Shown: positions 1 through 7,719 of the stretch, one piece after another
Position numbering within the stretch: position 1 is the first letter of the stretch
Layout of the letters: each line of letters opens with the position of its first letter
Assembly (NCBI RefSeq): GCF_001552555.1
Contig: NZ_BCRK01000039.1
Location: 1 to 38,527 of the forward strand
Origin: Nocardiopsis trehalosi NBRC 14201
GTDB lineage: Bacteria; Actinomycetota; Actinomycetes; Streptosporangiales; Streptosporangiaceae
Reading direction: 5' to 3'
Length of the DNA stretch: 38,527 nucleotides
Program-made: the position numbers and the translations under genes
Notes under the pieces: model-generated
The model's database searches: none
The model's input: the letters and a program-made list of their open reading frames with translations, nothing else
Told to the model about the DNA's origin: nothing

Positions 1-34
1 GGCGGGCGCCCGCCGCACCGAATAGAGCCGGGTC

Positions 35-1252
35 TCACGCCGTCGGGACCACGACCCCCCGGGGCAGGTCCAGCCACTCCGCCATGTCCCGCAGTTCGGC
101 CGTCAGCTCCTCGGCGGTCTCGGGCGGGGCAGACTCCTCGATGGTGGTCCGCTGCACCAGCAGGCGCCCGCCGGCCCGGTCGGCCTTCAGGTCGACGCGC
201 GCCACCAGCCGGTCGCCCAGCAGGAACGGCAGCACGTAGTAGCCGTGCACCCGCTTCGCGGCGGGCACGTAGATCTCCAGCCGGTAGCGGAATCCGAACA
301 GCGCCTCCGTGCGCGTGCGCTCCCACACCAGCGAGTCGAACGGGCTCAGCAGCGCCCGCGCCTCCACTCGGCGCGGAACCCGGGCGTCGCGGTGCAGGTA
401 CGCCGGCCGGTCCCACCCCTTCACGGACACCGGCACCAGTTCGCCGCTGTCGACCAGGTCGGCGATGGCCGTCCGCGCCTCGGCCGGGCGCAGCCGGAAG
501 TAGTCGCGCAGGCAGAGTTCCGTGCCGATGCCGTGGGCCCGCGCCGCGATCGCCACCAGTTCGCGCCGGGCGTCGTCGGGATCGGGCGTGGGCGCGGCGG
601 CGACCTCGGGTGGCAGCACGCGCTCGGTCAGGTCGTAGCGGCGCTCGAACTGGGCGGTGCGGCCGTCGGTCGTGATCTCGCCCGACCAGAACAGGAACTC
701 CAGCGCCTTCTTCACCAGCGACCAGTTCCACCCCCAGTGGTCCTTGGTGCGCGGGGTGTCGTGCTCGATGGCCGCCTCGATCTCGCGGGTGGTGGCGGGG
801 CCGCGCCGCTCGACCTCGGCGCGCACCAGGGCGACCAGGTCGGGCTGCTCGTCCGCGATCGCCCGCATCGCTCCCCACGCGTCGTTGCGGGCGCGCTCCA
901 TGCGCCACCGGAGCAGGCGGTGGGTCGCGGGCGGGATGAGGCTCGCCTCGTGTGCCCAGTACTCGACCAGCCGGCCGCCGCGCCGGGTGGCCGCCCGGTC
1001 GAGCAGGGCGGTGTCGTAGGCGCCCAACCGGGAGAACAGCGGGAGGTACTGGCTGCGCGACAGCACGTTCACGCTGTCGATCTGGATGATGCCGATCCGG
1101 TCGATGACCCGCTGGAGGTGGCGCGCGGTGGCCCGGGCGGAGGGGCGCCGGTCGGCGAAACCCTGCGCTGCCAGGGCGATCCGGCGCGCCTGCGCCGGGG
1201 TCAGCACGGCGTCGCGGCGGGGGTGGGGAGGCGGCGGGGCGGATTCGTACAT
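35..1252 (-). CDS. YcaQ/AlkX-type winged-helix DNA glycosylase
   Basis: A 405-residue protein of the HTH_42 (YcaQ/AlkZ) family. Known members excise bulky or crosslinked alkylated bases and protect DNA against crosslinking agents. The sequence shows the family's catalytic region as QID at residues 57-59, i.e. the Q-hydrophobic-D form of E. coli YcaQ rather than the QxQ form of the azinomycin-resistance enzyme AlkZ. The C-terminal part has the typical stretch [20 protein letters not shown] followed by DLKADR. I chose the ATG at 1250-1252 because similarity begins just after it; the frame stays open to 1618, and no good ribosome site is seen at either start. It is a housekeeping-type repair enzyme standing alone, facing away from the rest of the window. 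Confidence 0.85.
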   Translation of the reverse strand: MYESAPPPPHPRRDAVLTPAQARRIALAAQGFADRRPSARATARHLQRVIDRIGIIQIDSVNVLSRSQYLPLFSRLGAYDTALLDRAATRRGGRLVEYWAHEASLIPPATHRLLRWRMERARNDAWGAMRAIADEQPDLVALVRAEVERRGPATTREIEAAIEHDTPRTKDHWGWNWSLVKKALEFLFWSGEITTDGRTAQFERRYDLTERVLPPEVAAAPTPDPDDARRELVAIAARAHGIGTELCLRDYFRLRPAEARTAIADLVDSGELVPVSVKGWDRPAYLHRDARVPRRVEARALLSPFDSLVWERTRTEALFGFRYRLEIYVPAAKRVHGYYVLPFLLGDRLVARVDLKADRAGGRLLVQRTTIEESAPPETAEELTAELRDMAEWLDLPRGVVVPTA

Positions 1253-2470
1253 GAGTTCTGACGATAGTGCGGGGGTGGGACACCGGGCAAAACCCGCCCG
1301 CCCGTCCCGCTCGCCCCGCACCCCGGCCACTTCCGCCCGCCCGCCCGCGCACACGTGGGCGGCCCCCCACCCCGCCCGCGTCGGGTGGCAGATGACCTGC
1401 TTCTCCCCGTCGACCATGCATCGCCGAGGTCGGTGAGGCGGGCGGTCGGATTCCCCGAGGAGCGCGTCCGTCCGCCTGCCGACGAACCACTGCTCGCCGT
1501 CGCGTGCGGCCCGCGTCGGCGCTTCTCGCCGCCGTTCAGCACGGACCCGTCCTCGGTCGGGAGGACCGTCCACGCCGTGGAGGGGCCAGGCGGTGAGGCA
1601 GACGTCTTCGCGTGCCATCTGCCGGTACCTGTAGCGCGCGTGGGGGCCGCTGAACTCGAAAGGGCCCTAGCGCTCCGGTGCCATGCCCGGTCGGTCGGGG
1701 CTTCGCATGTCAGGAGGACGTTCACATGGTCGATGCCGCCGCGCGTTCCGTTCGGGAGCGAGGGCGCCCCGCGACCGGCGGACCGCCGGCCGGGGCGGCC
1801 GGACGAGGTGACGCGGCGCTACATCGAGGGGCCGCCGCGTTCGGAGCGCTCGGGCCAGGACTTCCGTCCGGCCGTCAGGGAGGAGTGGAGCGACATCGGT
1901 TGCCACCTGCTCGCCGACGAGGACGGGGCCGCCTACGGCGGGCGCGGGGCCGGACCAGGGGGGCGCGCACGCCGCACCACGGACCACGGACCCACGGGCC
2001 ACGGACCACCCAGGGAATCGGTGGGCCTGCCACATCGGCCTCGACGGTAGGGCGGCCACGGCGAGGCGCACGATCGTCGCTCCGCACGACGTGGCGCGCC
2101 ACCGCTCGGGCCGCGCCCTCGCCCGCAAGGGCCACCGCGACATCGACAGGACGTCGTGAGCACGCCGTGCCCCGGCACGGACGACTCCACCCGCTCGGTG
2201 CGGATGGGTTCTGTGCGGCCCGGGGCAGGCCGTACGTGCAGCTCGGGTCCGGGGCCGCGCAGGCCGCTCGATCGGCGCGGCCGCCACGGCGGAGCGCACG
2301 ACTGCGCGGTGCCCCGGGCACCCGCGCGTCGGCGTTCGAGGCCGGGAGGGCGCCCGCGACCGAGCGGGGCCCGGGTGGGCGCCCGCCCCGGGCCGGGACG
2401 GGCGGTGCCCACAAGGCGGACGTCCGGGAGGGAGCGGGCCCCGGCGTGGGCCGGGGCGCCCCGGCGGCGG
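1253..2470. other. 1.2-kb stretch without an intact gene
   Basis: No intact gene is supported here. Coding-like codon use appears in pieces: on the minus strand from about 1618 down to 1372 (a frame opening [15 protein letters not shown] that runs into the glycosylase frame), and on the plus strand from 1733 to 2159 in two successive frames (listed separately). A perfect AGGAGG lies at 1712-1717. The remainder from 2160 to 2470 looks non-coding. The picture fits decayed genes. Confidence 0.4.
1733..2159 (+). pseudogene. Frameshifted hypothetical gene remnant
   Basis: Frame 2 from the ATG at 1733 carries codon use typical of this genome (nearly all G/C third positions) through residues such as DEVTRRYIEGPP and EEWSDIGCHLLADEDG until about 1940. 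From about 2010 the same quality of signal continues in the next frame (GNRWACHIGLDG, then TIVAPHDVARHRSGRALARK) to a TGA at 2157-2159. Removing one G from the six-G run near 1958-1964 would join the two into one frame of about 141 residues. AGGAGG at 1712-1717 is 8 nt before another ATG at 1726, which is out of frame with both. I do not recognise the protein. It may be a pseudogene or a sequencing indel. Confidence 0.35.
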
Positions 2471-5400
2471 TCAGCCGCCGTAGTTCTCCCGGATCCACTC
2501 CTCCCAGGCCTCGCGGATCTCCTCCTCGGTGAGCTCGTCCTGCTGCTCCGGCGCGGGAGCGGTCTCCTCCGCCGGAGGGGCCTCCTCCGGCTGGTCGGGC
2601 GGCGGCGAGGACGGCGGGGGCGGCGGCGCGACCGTGTCGGCCGGAATCTGCGCCGAGTCCTGCGGCTCGGTGGTCTCCCGGGGGGACGGCGAGGCCGGGA
2701 TCGCGGGTTCCTCGGCCGACGGGGACGGGTCCTCCACCACCGACGAGTTCAGGTCCTCGGCCTCCGCCGGTCCCCTGTCGAGCATCGACGGGACGACCGC
2801 CGTCGCGCCGAGGCCCAGCGCGCACACCACGATCGCGCCCGCCGCCGCGAGCACCATCCGCTGCCGTCGGCGGCCGCGCGGCGCCGACGGCTCGGCGCCG
2901 GGACCGGGCACGATCTCCGCGCCGCCCGGGATGACGGGGCCGTCCCGTCCGTCCCCGCCGGACGCGGCGGTGGGCGGGGCGACGGGCTCGGGGCCGACGG
3001 CGGCCATGGTGGCGGTCGCGTCCCCTGGGACACCGGCGAAGGAGCCGGGGGTGTCGGGGCGCGGGCCGCTGAAGGGATTCGCGGAGGAGCCGGGGGCGTC
3101 GGCGCCCGGCGCGGCAGCGGCCGGCGGGGAGGGTGGCAGGGCGGACGGCACGGCGTCCATGGTCATGGTGGCGCCGCCTCCGGCGGAGGCGCCCCACGGG
3201 GCGGCGGCCGGGTCGGCGTCCGCCGCCACCGGGGCGCCCCCGGTCGCGGCGGGGGAGGTGCCGTCCCCGGAGTCCTCCACGGTGCCCGCACCGTGGAGGC
3301 CGGCGGGGGCCGGGTCGGCGGCGAGCCGCTCGGCGACGAACGCGGCGAAGCTGTCGGAGGCGTCGTCCCGGAACGCGGCAGCGGAGACGCCCGGCGCGAC
3401 GCCGTCGTGCGCCGGGTCGCGGCCCTCCCAGCCGGGGACGCCGTCCCGCGTGGGGGAGGGCGCGTCCTGCGGTGCACCGTTCCACCACGCGGTGGCCGCC
3501 GACGCCGGTGACCCGTCCGGGGCCGGGTCGGCGCTCGCCGGGAACGGGTCGGTGGAGGCCGCCACCGTCGCCCCGGGGCCGCCGTCGGCGGCGGGGGAGT
3601 CCGCCTGACCGGGGGCAGGGACGCCACCGGAGAGATCCGGGTCGTCCTGCGGCACCGCGCCGCCCGTGTGAGCGGAGTCCGCCATCCCGCTGTTCCTCTC
3701 GTTCGTGTCGGTCGATGCGGAGAGGGCGGGGCCCGCTGCTGCGGCCGCGCCGGCCCCCTCGGGTTCGGGAATCCCGGGCCGGCCCCCGGAGCCGCCCGGC
3801 GCCGGGCGCGACTGCGGGCGCGTCCAGGCGTTCCAGTGGTCGTCGGCGGTGGGGGTGGCGCGGGGGGAGTCGACGGCGGCTTGCGGGCCGCCGTCCGGGG
3901 CCGTGCCGCGGGACGTCCAGGCGCTCCAGCGGCCACCGTCGGCGTGCGGCGCAGCGGGCGCCTCGGCCCGGACGGCCGGTTCGGCGGACGGCACCCCGCC
4001 GTCCGGCGCGTCGCCGGCCGGTGCACCGGTCTCGGGCGCGTCGCCGAAGGCTGCGGGCGTCTGCCACGCGGGGGCGGTGGCGAAGGCGTCCCACGCCGCC
4101 TCATCGACGGCCGGACGCTCGGAGCGCCTGGAAGATGCGTCCTCCCGCTCGGCGGCGGGCCGTGCGCCCGCGCCCGACGCCCGACGGCGGGTGGCGAAGG
4201 CGTCCCAGCGGCCGACGGCGGGGCTCGGCGGAGGCGCGGGCGCCTCGGCCGCCGGGGCGGGAGCATCGGCCTCGGCTGCGGGCCGGGGACTCGTCGCGAA
4301 GGCATCCCACGCGGCAGCAGGCGCGGCGGCGCCCGCCGAGGGGAACGGGCCGTCCGGTGCGGAGGCCAGGACGGAGCCGTCCGGCCGATCGGCCGGGGCA
4401 TCCGCCGGAACGGGGGCGGCGGACGCGGCGCGGGCGTCGGCCTCGCCGACGGCGCGGAACGGCTCGGTCACGGGGTCCTGCGCTGCGGCGGTCGAAGGCG
4501 ACCGCTCCCCCTCTGCGGAACCGTATGTCCCCGGTGCGGCGGGGCTCCGGCCGGTGCGGAGGGACGGCAGGGCCGGGAAGGGGTCGGTCAGCAGGTCGCC
4601 GCCCTTGGCGGCGCGGCCGCGCGTGGGGGAGGCGGCCACCGGCCCGGCGGAGTGCGTCGGAGTGGGGTTCGCAGGATCGGCGGGGCCGTGCGCCGGGGCG
4701 GTCGGCCCCGCATCGATCGGTGAGGGGGACGCAGCGGGGAAAGGGTCGGTCAGCGGGTCGCCACCGGTGCGGGTGGGGTGCGGCGATACGGCACCGGGTT
4801 TCGGGGCGGTGTTCGCGGGAGCGGTCGGGACAGGGTGCAAAGGGCCGGCCGCGTGGGCCGAGGCGGCCGGGCGCGCATGGGCGGGGGAGGGGGACAGAGT
4901 GGGGAAGGGGTCGGTCAGCGGGTCGCCGCCGATGGGAGTGGGGCGCTGTGGTGCGCCGGCCACTGGTGCGGCGGAGTGCGTCGGGGCGGGATGAGCAGGA
5001 CCAGCGGGGTCGTGCGCGACCGCCGGTGTGGCGGAGGACTTCGGTACGGTGCTCGCGGTCGTGGCCGGGGTGTGCGCCGGGGCCGTGTCCCCTGAGTCGG
5101 CCGGGCCGTGTGTCCGTGCGCTCGGGGCGGCCGCCGTCGGGGCCACGGGGGACGGGTCGGTCAGCGGGTCGCCGCCGGTGGCGGCGTGGCGGCCGCCGGG
5201 TGCCGTCGTCCCGGAGCGGGCCGCGCTGAAGAACCCGGAGAAATCGACGTCATGGCCGTCCGCGCGGGTGCCGGGGGCGTCAGGACCCGTGCGCCACGGG
5301 ACCGGCGGGGCGGGCGGGACCGGCGGGGCGGACGTCGGCGGTGGCGCCGGAACGCCGCCGGTGGCGGGGAACGGTTCCGTCGTCGGTCCGAGGGGGGCCG

Positions 5401-5938
5401 CGTGGTGGGCGCCGTTGTCGAGCGGGGTGGCCCGGTGGGCGCCGCTCTCCCGGGGCGGCGCGGGGGCGGACGGGTCGGTGGCCGTGCCCGTGGAGGCCGG
5501 TGCGGACGCGGCGTCCCCCGTCGGCGCGGCGGGTCCGGGGGACCGGCCGGTGGAGGCCGCCCCGGGGACGGCGAAGGGCTCGGTCGCCGGGTCGTCGGCG
5601 CGGTGCGGCGCGGGGGCCCGGTCGGTGGTGGAGGGGGTGTGGGGTGAGGTCATGCGAGCGTGGCGTCCCTTGGCCGCCGGAACGGCGGTGGTCGCGGATC
5701 GCGCGGCGCCGGGCGCGGTCGGGTCGTCGGCGGGGGAGGCCGTCGCGGCCGTGCCCGCGGAGGCGGGGTCCGGAGCGGTTGCGGTCGTGGCACGGGTACG
5801 TGCGTGGCGCCCCCGAGACGGGACGGGCGCGCGTGCGGTGGAGTCGGCCCGCTGCGGTGTCGGGGCGGGGGCGTGCGGCATCGTCGCGTCCGGGCCGTCG
5901 TTCGTGGGGTCGCCGTCGGACGGGGCGGTGGGAGGCAC
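2471..5938 (-). CDS. Giant disordered repeat protein with C-terminal membrane anchor
   Basis: A protein of 1,155 residues from a GTG at 5936-5938, chosen because AAGGAG sits 6 nt upstream. Residues 1 to about 1020 are Pro/Ala/Thr/Gly/Asp-rich and should be disordered. They contain recurring short motifs: GRHA (residues 43-46, 91-94, 249-252); at least seven copies of a [D/T]PxT[D/E]PF-like motif, four inside GGDPLTDP or GGDLLTDP contexts; and then aromatic motifs WDAFAT (three copies), WSAWT and WNAWT. A basic stretch GRRRQR precedes one membrane helix (about 1028-1049), so the N-terminal kilo-residue should be cytoplasmic and the last ~105 residues outside. The tail is Pro/Glu-rich and ends in an amphipathic-looking helix and ENYGG. 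I recognise no domain. It lies 313 nt downstream of the Flp-like gene on the same strand, apparently with its own promoter. Confidence 0.75.
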   Translation of the reverse strand: MPPTAPSDGDPTNDGPDATMPHAPAPTPQRADSTARAPVPSRGRHARTRATTATAPDPASAGTAATASPADDPTAPGAARSATTAVPAAKGRHARMTSPHTPSTTDRAPAPHRADDPATEPFAVPGAASTGRSPGPAAPTGDAASAPASTGTATDPSAPAPPRESGAHRATPLDNGAHHAAPLGPTTEPFPATGGVPAPPPTSAPPVPPAPPVPWRTGPDAPGTRADGHDVDFSGFFSAARSGTTAPGGRHAATGGDPLTDPSPVAPTAAAPSARTHGPADSGDTAPAHTPATTASTVPKSSATPAVAHDPAGPAHPAPTHSAAPVAGAPQRPTPIGGDPLTDPFPTLSPSPAHARPAASAHAAGPLHPVPTAPANTAPKPGAVSPHPTRTGGDPLTDPFPAASPSPIDAGPTAPAHGPADPANPTPTHSAGPVAASPTRGRAAKGGDLLTDPFPALPSLRTGRSPAAPGTYGSAEGERSPSTAAAQDPVTEPFRAVGEADARAASAAPVPADAPADRPDGSVLASAPDGPFPSAGAAAPAAAWDAFATSPRPAAEADAPAPAAEAPAPPPSPAVGRWDAFATRRRASGAGARPAAEREDASSRRSERPAVDEAAWDAFATAPAWQTPAAFGDAPETGAPAGDAPDGGVPSAEPAVRAEAPAAPHADGGRWSAWTSRGTAPDGGPQAAVDSPRATPTADDHWNAWTRPQSRPAPGGSGGRPGIPEPEGAGAAAAAGPALSASTDTNERNSGMADSAHTGGAVPQDDPDLSGGVPAPGQADSPAADGGPGATVAASTDPFPASADPAPDGSPASAATAWWNGAPQDAPSPTRDGVPGWEGRDPAHDGVAPGVSAAAFRDDASDSFAAFVAERLAADPAPAGLHGAGTVEDSGDGTSPAATGGAPVAADADPAAAPWGASAGGGATMTMDAVPSALPPSPPAAAAPGADAPGSSANPFSGPRPDTPGSFAGVPGDATATMAAVGPEPVAPPTAASGGDGRDGPVIPGGAEIVPGPGAEPSAPRGRRRQRMVLAAAGAIVVCALGLGATAVVPSMLDRGPAEAEDLNSSVVEDPSPSAEEPAIPASPSPRETTEPQDSAQIPADTVAPPPPPSSPPPDQPEEAPPAEETAPAPEQQDELTEEEIREAWEEWIRENYGG

Positions 5939-6047
5939 GGGGGTCTCCTTGAGCAGGAGGTGTACGGATGCGTGGCGCCCACGGGGGTCTCCCGGTGGGG
6001 TGGGCGCGCGGGGCGCGCCGGGCGCATGGCGCAGCGTGATCCACGAA

Positions 6048-6077
6048 ATACTAATGGTGGGCGATTGCCGCGAACAA
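6048..6077 (-). promoter_or_regulatory. Candidate promoter of the giant disordered protein gene
   Basis: On the minus strand TTGTTC (6072-6077) and TAGTAT (6048-6053) are separated by 18 nt, a reasonable housekeeping-sigma match in an unusually A/T-richer patch. Transcription would begin near 6040, giving a leader of about 100 nt. The rest of the 313-nt gap from 5939 to 6251 holds the ribosome site and the palindrome listed next. Confidence 0.4.
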
Positions 6078-6168
6078 CCCTTTCGCCCCTTTGTCACACC
6101 AGGGCCAGAGGTCCCGAACTCCCCTTCCGCCCCGCCGATTCCCGATGATCGTGACGTCAAAGGGGGTA

Positions 6169-6182
6169 TGGGAACGCTTCCA
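6169..6182. promoter_or_regulatory. LacI-type operator-like palindrome
   Basis: TGGGAACGCTTCCA matches 12 of 14 positions of the CebR/CelR operator consensus known from actinomycetes (TGGGAGCGCTCCCA). It lies between the Flp-like gene and the giant disordered protein gene, upstream of the latter's candidate promoter. No cellulose or sugar gene is adjacent, so the match may be chance or a site for another LacI-family regulator. Confidence 0.25.
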
Positions 6183-6251
6183 CGCTCCGATCACGGCAAG
6201 ATCAACGAGGCGGGGCGGTTTCCGGGCAGGCGGAGTCGCCCCTGGCGGCGG

Positions 6252-7424
6252 CTAGGGGCCGGTGACCGACGTGGGCGTTCCATCCTCCCCGCCGGTGATG
6301 GTGAACCCCCGCGCGAGGCCGGTCCGGTGCATGTCGTGCAGCTCCTCGCGGCCGACCTCCGTGCCCACACCGAGGGGGCCGTCGCCCGAGTCGCCCCACA
6401 GGGCGTCTCCGTCCCTGCTCGGCCCGAATCCGTACTCCGTCTCGATGTTGAGGCCGCTCTCCACCTCATAGGTCCACTCGCCGCCGGGCTCCTGGGGCGG
6501 GACGACGCGGGCCGTGCCGTGCACGTTGTACTGCCAGTCCCCCAGGGTGTCGCGCCAGATCGGGTCCTCGTAGGCGAACCCGGTGCCGTCCTCGCCGGGG
6601 CCGAAGGTCCGCCACGGGGCGTTCACCGGGAAGGTGACGGAGTCGCCCAGTTCGTCGCGGGGGATTCTCTTGGCCTCGGCGATCGCCTGGCGCCCGATCT
6701 CGTGCTGCGCCGCGGTGACCGCCTCCTGGAACTCCGGTACGTCCTCCAGCAGGCGGTCGGTGTCGATCGCCATGGTCCGGCCATCGCCGTCCAGGTAGCG
6801 GCGCAACGCCTCGGCGGCGATGTCGTTCGGCCGCGGCGCCTCGTCGTCGACCCACTCCCGGACATCGTCGTGGGCGCCCTCGATCTCGTGCTCCAGGCAC
6901 AGGGTCCAGAAGTCGCACCCGGAGACGTCGCCCAGGTCGGCACCGGCGTGTTCGCGGTCGGCGGTCTCGGCGACCGACTCCTCCGGATACCCGTTGGGCA
7001 GGAACATGGCGCTCTCCAGTGGCACGGTGGGCGAGCACAACGGTGCGCACAGCGCCGTATCGGTGGGCAGGGTGTCCCACTCGGGCCGGATTTCGGGGTC
7101 GACGGCGGGGTCGACGGCGGGCGCCGGTGCGTCCGCCTCGCCGGTCGGACGGTCCGGGGCGTCCGACCCGGTCGGCGCGCCGGCGGACGCGGGGCCGGTG
7201 CCGTCGGCGTCCGCGCACGCGTCGTCGGCGGGGACCGCGCACACCGCGTCGCCGATCAGCCCGGAGACGCGCTCGGGCACCCCGGTGGAGGCGACCACCG
7301 TCCCGGCGACCGCGGCGACCAGCAGGATGACCGCGCCGTACTCCGCCGTCCCCGCACCGAGGTCGGCGGACCGCCGCAGGGCGTACGGGGCGGTCGGACG
7401 CGGCGCACGGAGAAAGCGGGACAC
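6252..7424 (-). CDS. Flp-pilin-like signal fused to a large exported domain
   Basis: A 390-residue protein from a GTG at 7422-7424, with GGAG 5 nt upstream. After a basic leader the sequence reads DLG then AGTAEYGAVILLVAAVAG. This is a textbook class III (Flp/Tad) prepilin site: cleavage after Gly23, Glu28 at +5, Tyr29 at +6, then a hydrophobic helix to about residue 46. Unlike real Flp pilins, which are about 50-80 residues, it continues with an Asp/Pro/Ala linker and about 280 residues of apparently folded domain with six Cys (CAVPADDAC, CAPLC, CDFWTLC). The C-terminal part contains DWQYNVHGTARV, then NIETEYGFGPSRDG, and HRTGLARGFTITG near the end. I do not recognise this domain. No Tad assembly gene or prepilin peptidase is in the window. 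It may be a minor pilin, a pilin-tethered effector or simply a membrane-anchored exported protein. Confidence 0.75.
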   Translation of the reverse strand: MSRFLRAPRPTAPYALRRSADLGAGTAEYGAVILLVAAVAGTVVASTGVPERVSGLIGDAVCAVPADDACADADGTGPASAGAPTGSDAPDRPTGEADAPAPAVDPAVDPEIRPEWDTLPTDTALCAPLCSPTVPLESAMFLPNGYPEESVAETADREHAGADLGDVSGCDFWTLCLEHEIEGAHDDVREWVDDEAPRPNDIAAEALRRYLDGDGRTMAIDTDRLLEDVPEFQEAVTAAQHEIGRQAIAEAKRIPRDELGDSVTFPVNAPWRTFGPGEDGTGFAYEDPIWRDTLGDWQYNVHGTARVVPPQEPGGEWTYEVESGLNIETEYGFGPSRDGDALWGDSGDGPLGVGTEVGREELHDMHRTGLARGFTITGGEDGTPTSVTGP

Positions 7425-7458
7425 GGCGGCTCCAGGGAAGGGGAGGAAGATCGCTGGG

Positions 7459-7464
7459 AGCCTA
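7459..7464 (-). promoter_or_regulatory. Candidate -10 element of the Flp-like gene
   Basis: TAGGCT on the minus strand lies 34 nt before the GTG start, leaving room for a leader of about 28 nt that contains the ribosome site. No clear -35 is visible. Confidence 0.35.
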
Positions 7465-7631
7465 GGGCCGGCGCCGTTCCGGCGTCGTGAGCCCTGGGGC
7501 CCCACCTCGGGCCCGCATGCCCGGCCGTGGGCCTATCCCGGGCCCGGCACACCCGGACCCCGTTCGGGCCGGCGGCGCGGACCCGGGCCCCAGCGCGGCG
7601 GCGCCGGGACCGTGTGGTGACGGGCCCCGCG

Positions 7632-7691
7632 CCGCCCGGCAACGCGCCCGCGGGTACCGAAGTGCTCCCGCATCGGCCCGTTGCCGGGCGG
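7632..7691 (-). terminator. Candidate terminator of the MocR gene
   Basis: A perfect 13-bp inverted repeat, CCGCCCGGCAACG (7632-7644) against CGTTGCCGGGCGG (7679-7691), begins 29 nt after the MocR stop codon. The 34-nt interior can fold further (CCGA with TCGG). There is no U-tract, as is common in actinomycetes. The rest of the gap 7425-7719 shows nothing else. Confidence 0.45.
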
Positions 7692-7719
7692 TGTCGGCGC
7701 GGACCGGCGCCGGGCGCGG

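Noticed and set aside
5939-6160. Upstream extension of the giant protein to an ATG at 6160
   Set aside because: The GTG at 5938 has a near-ideal ribosome site, and the candidate promoter lies inside the extension.
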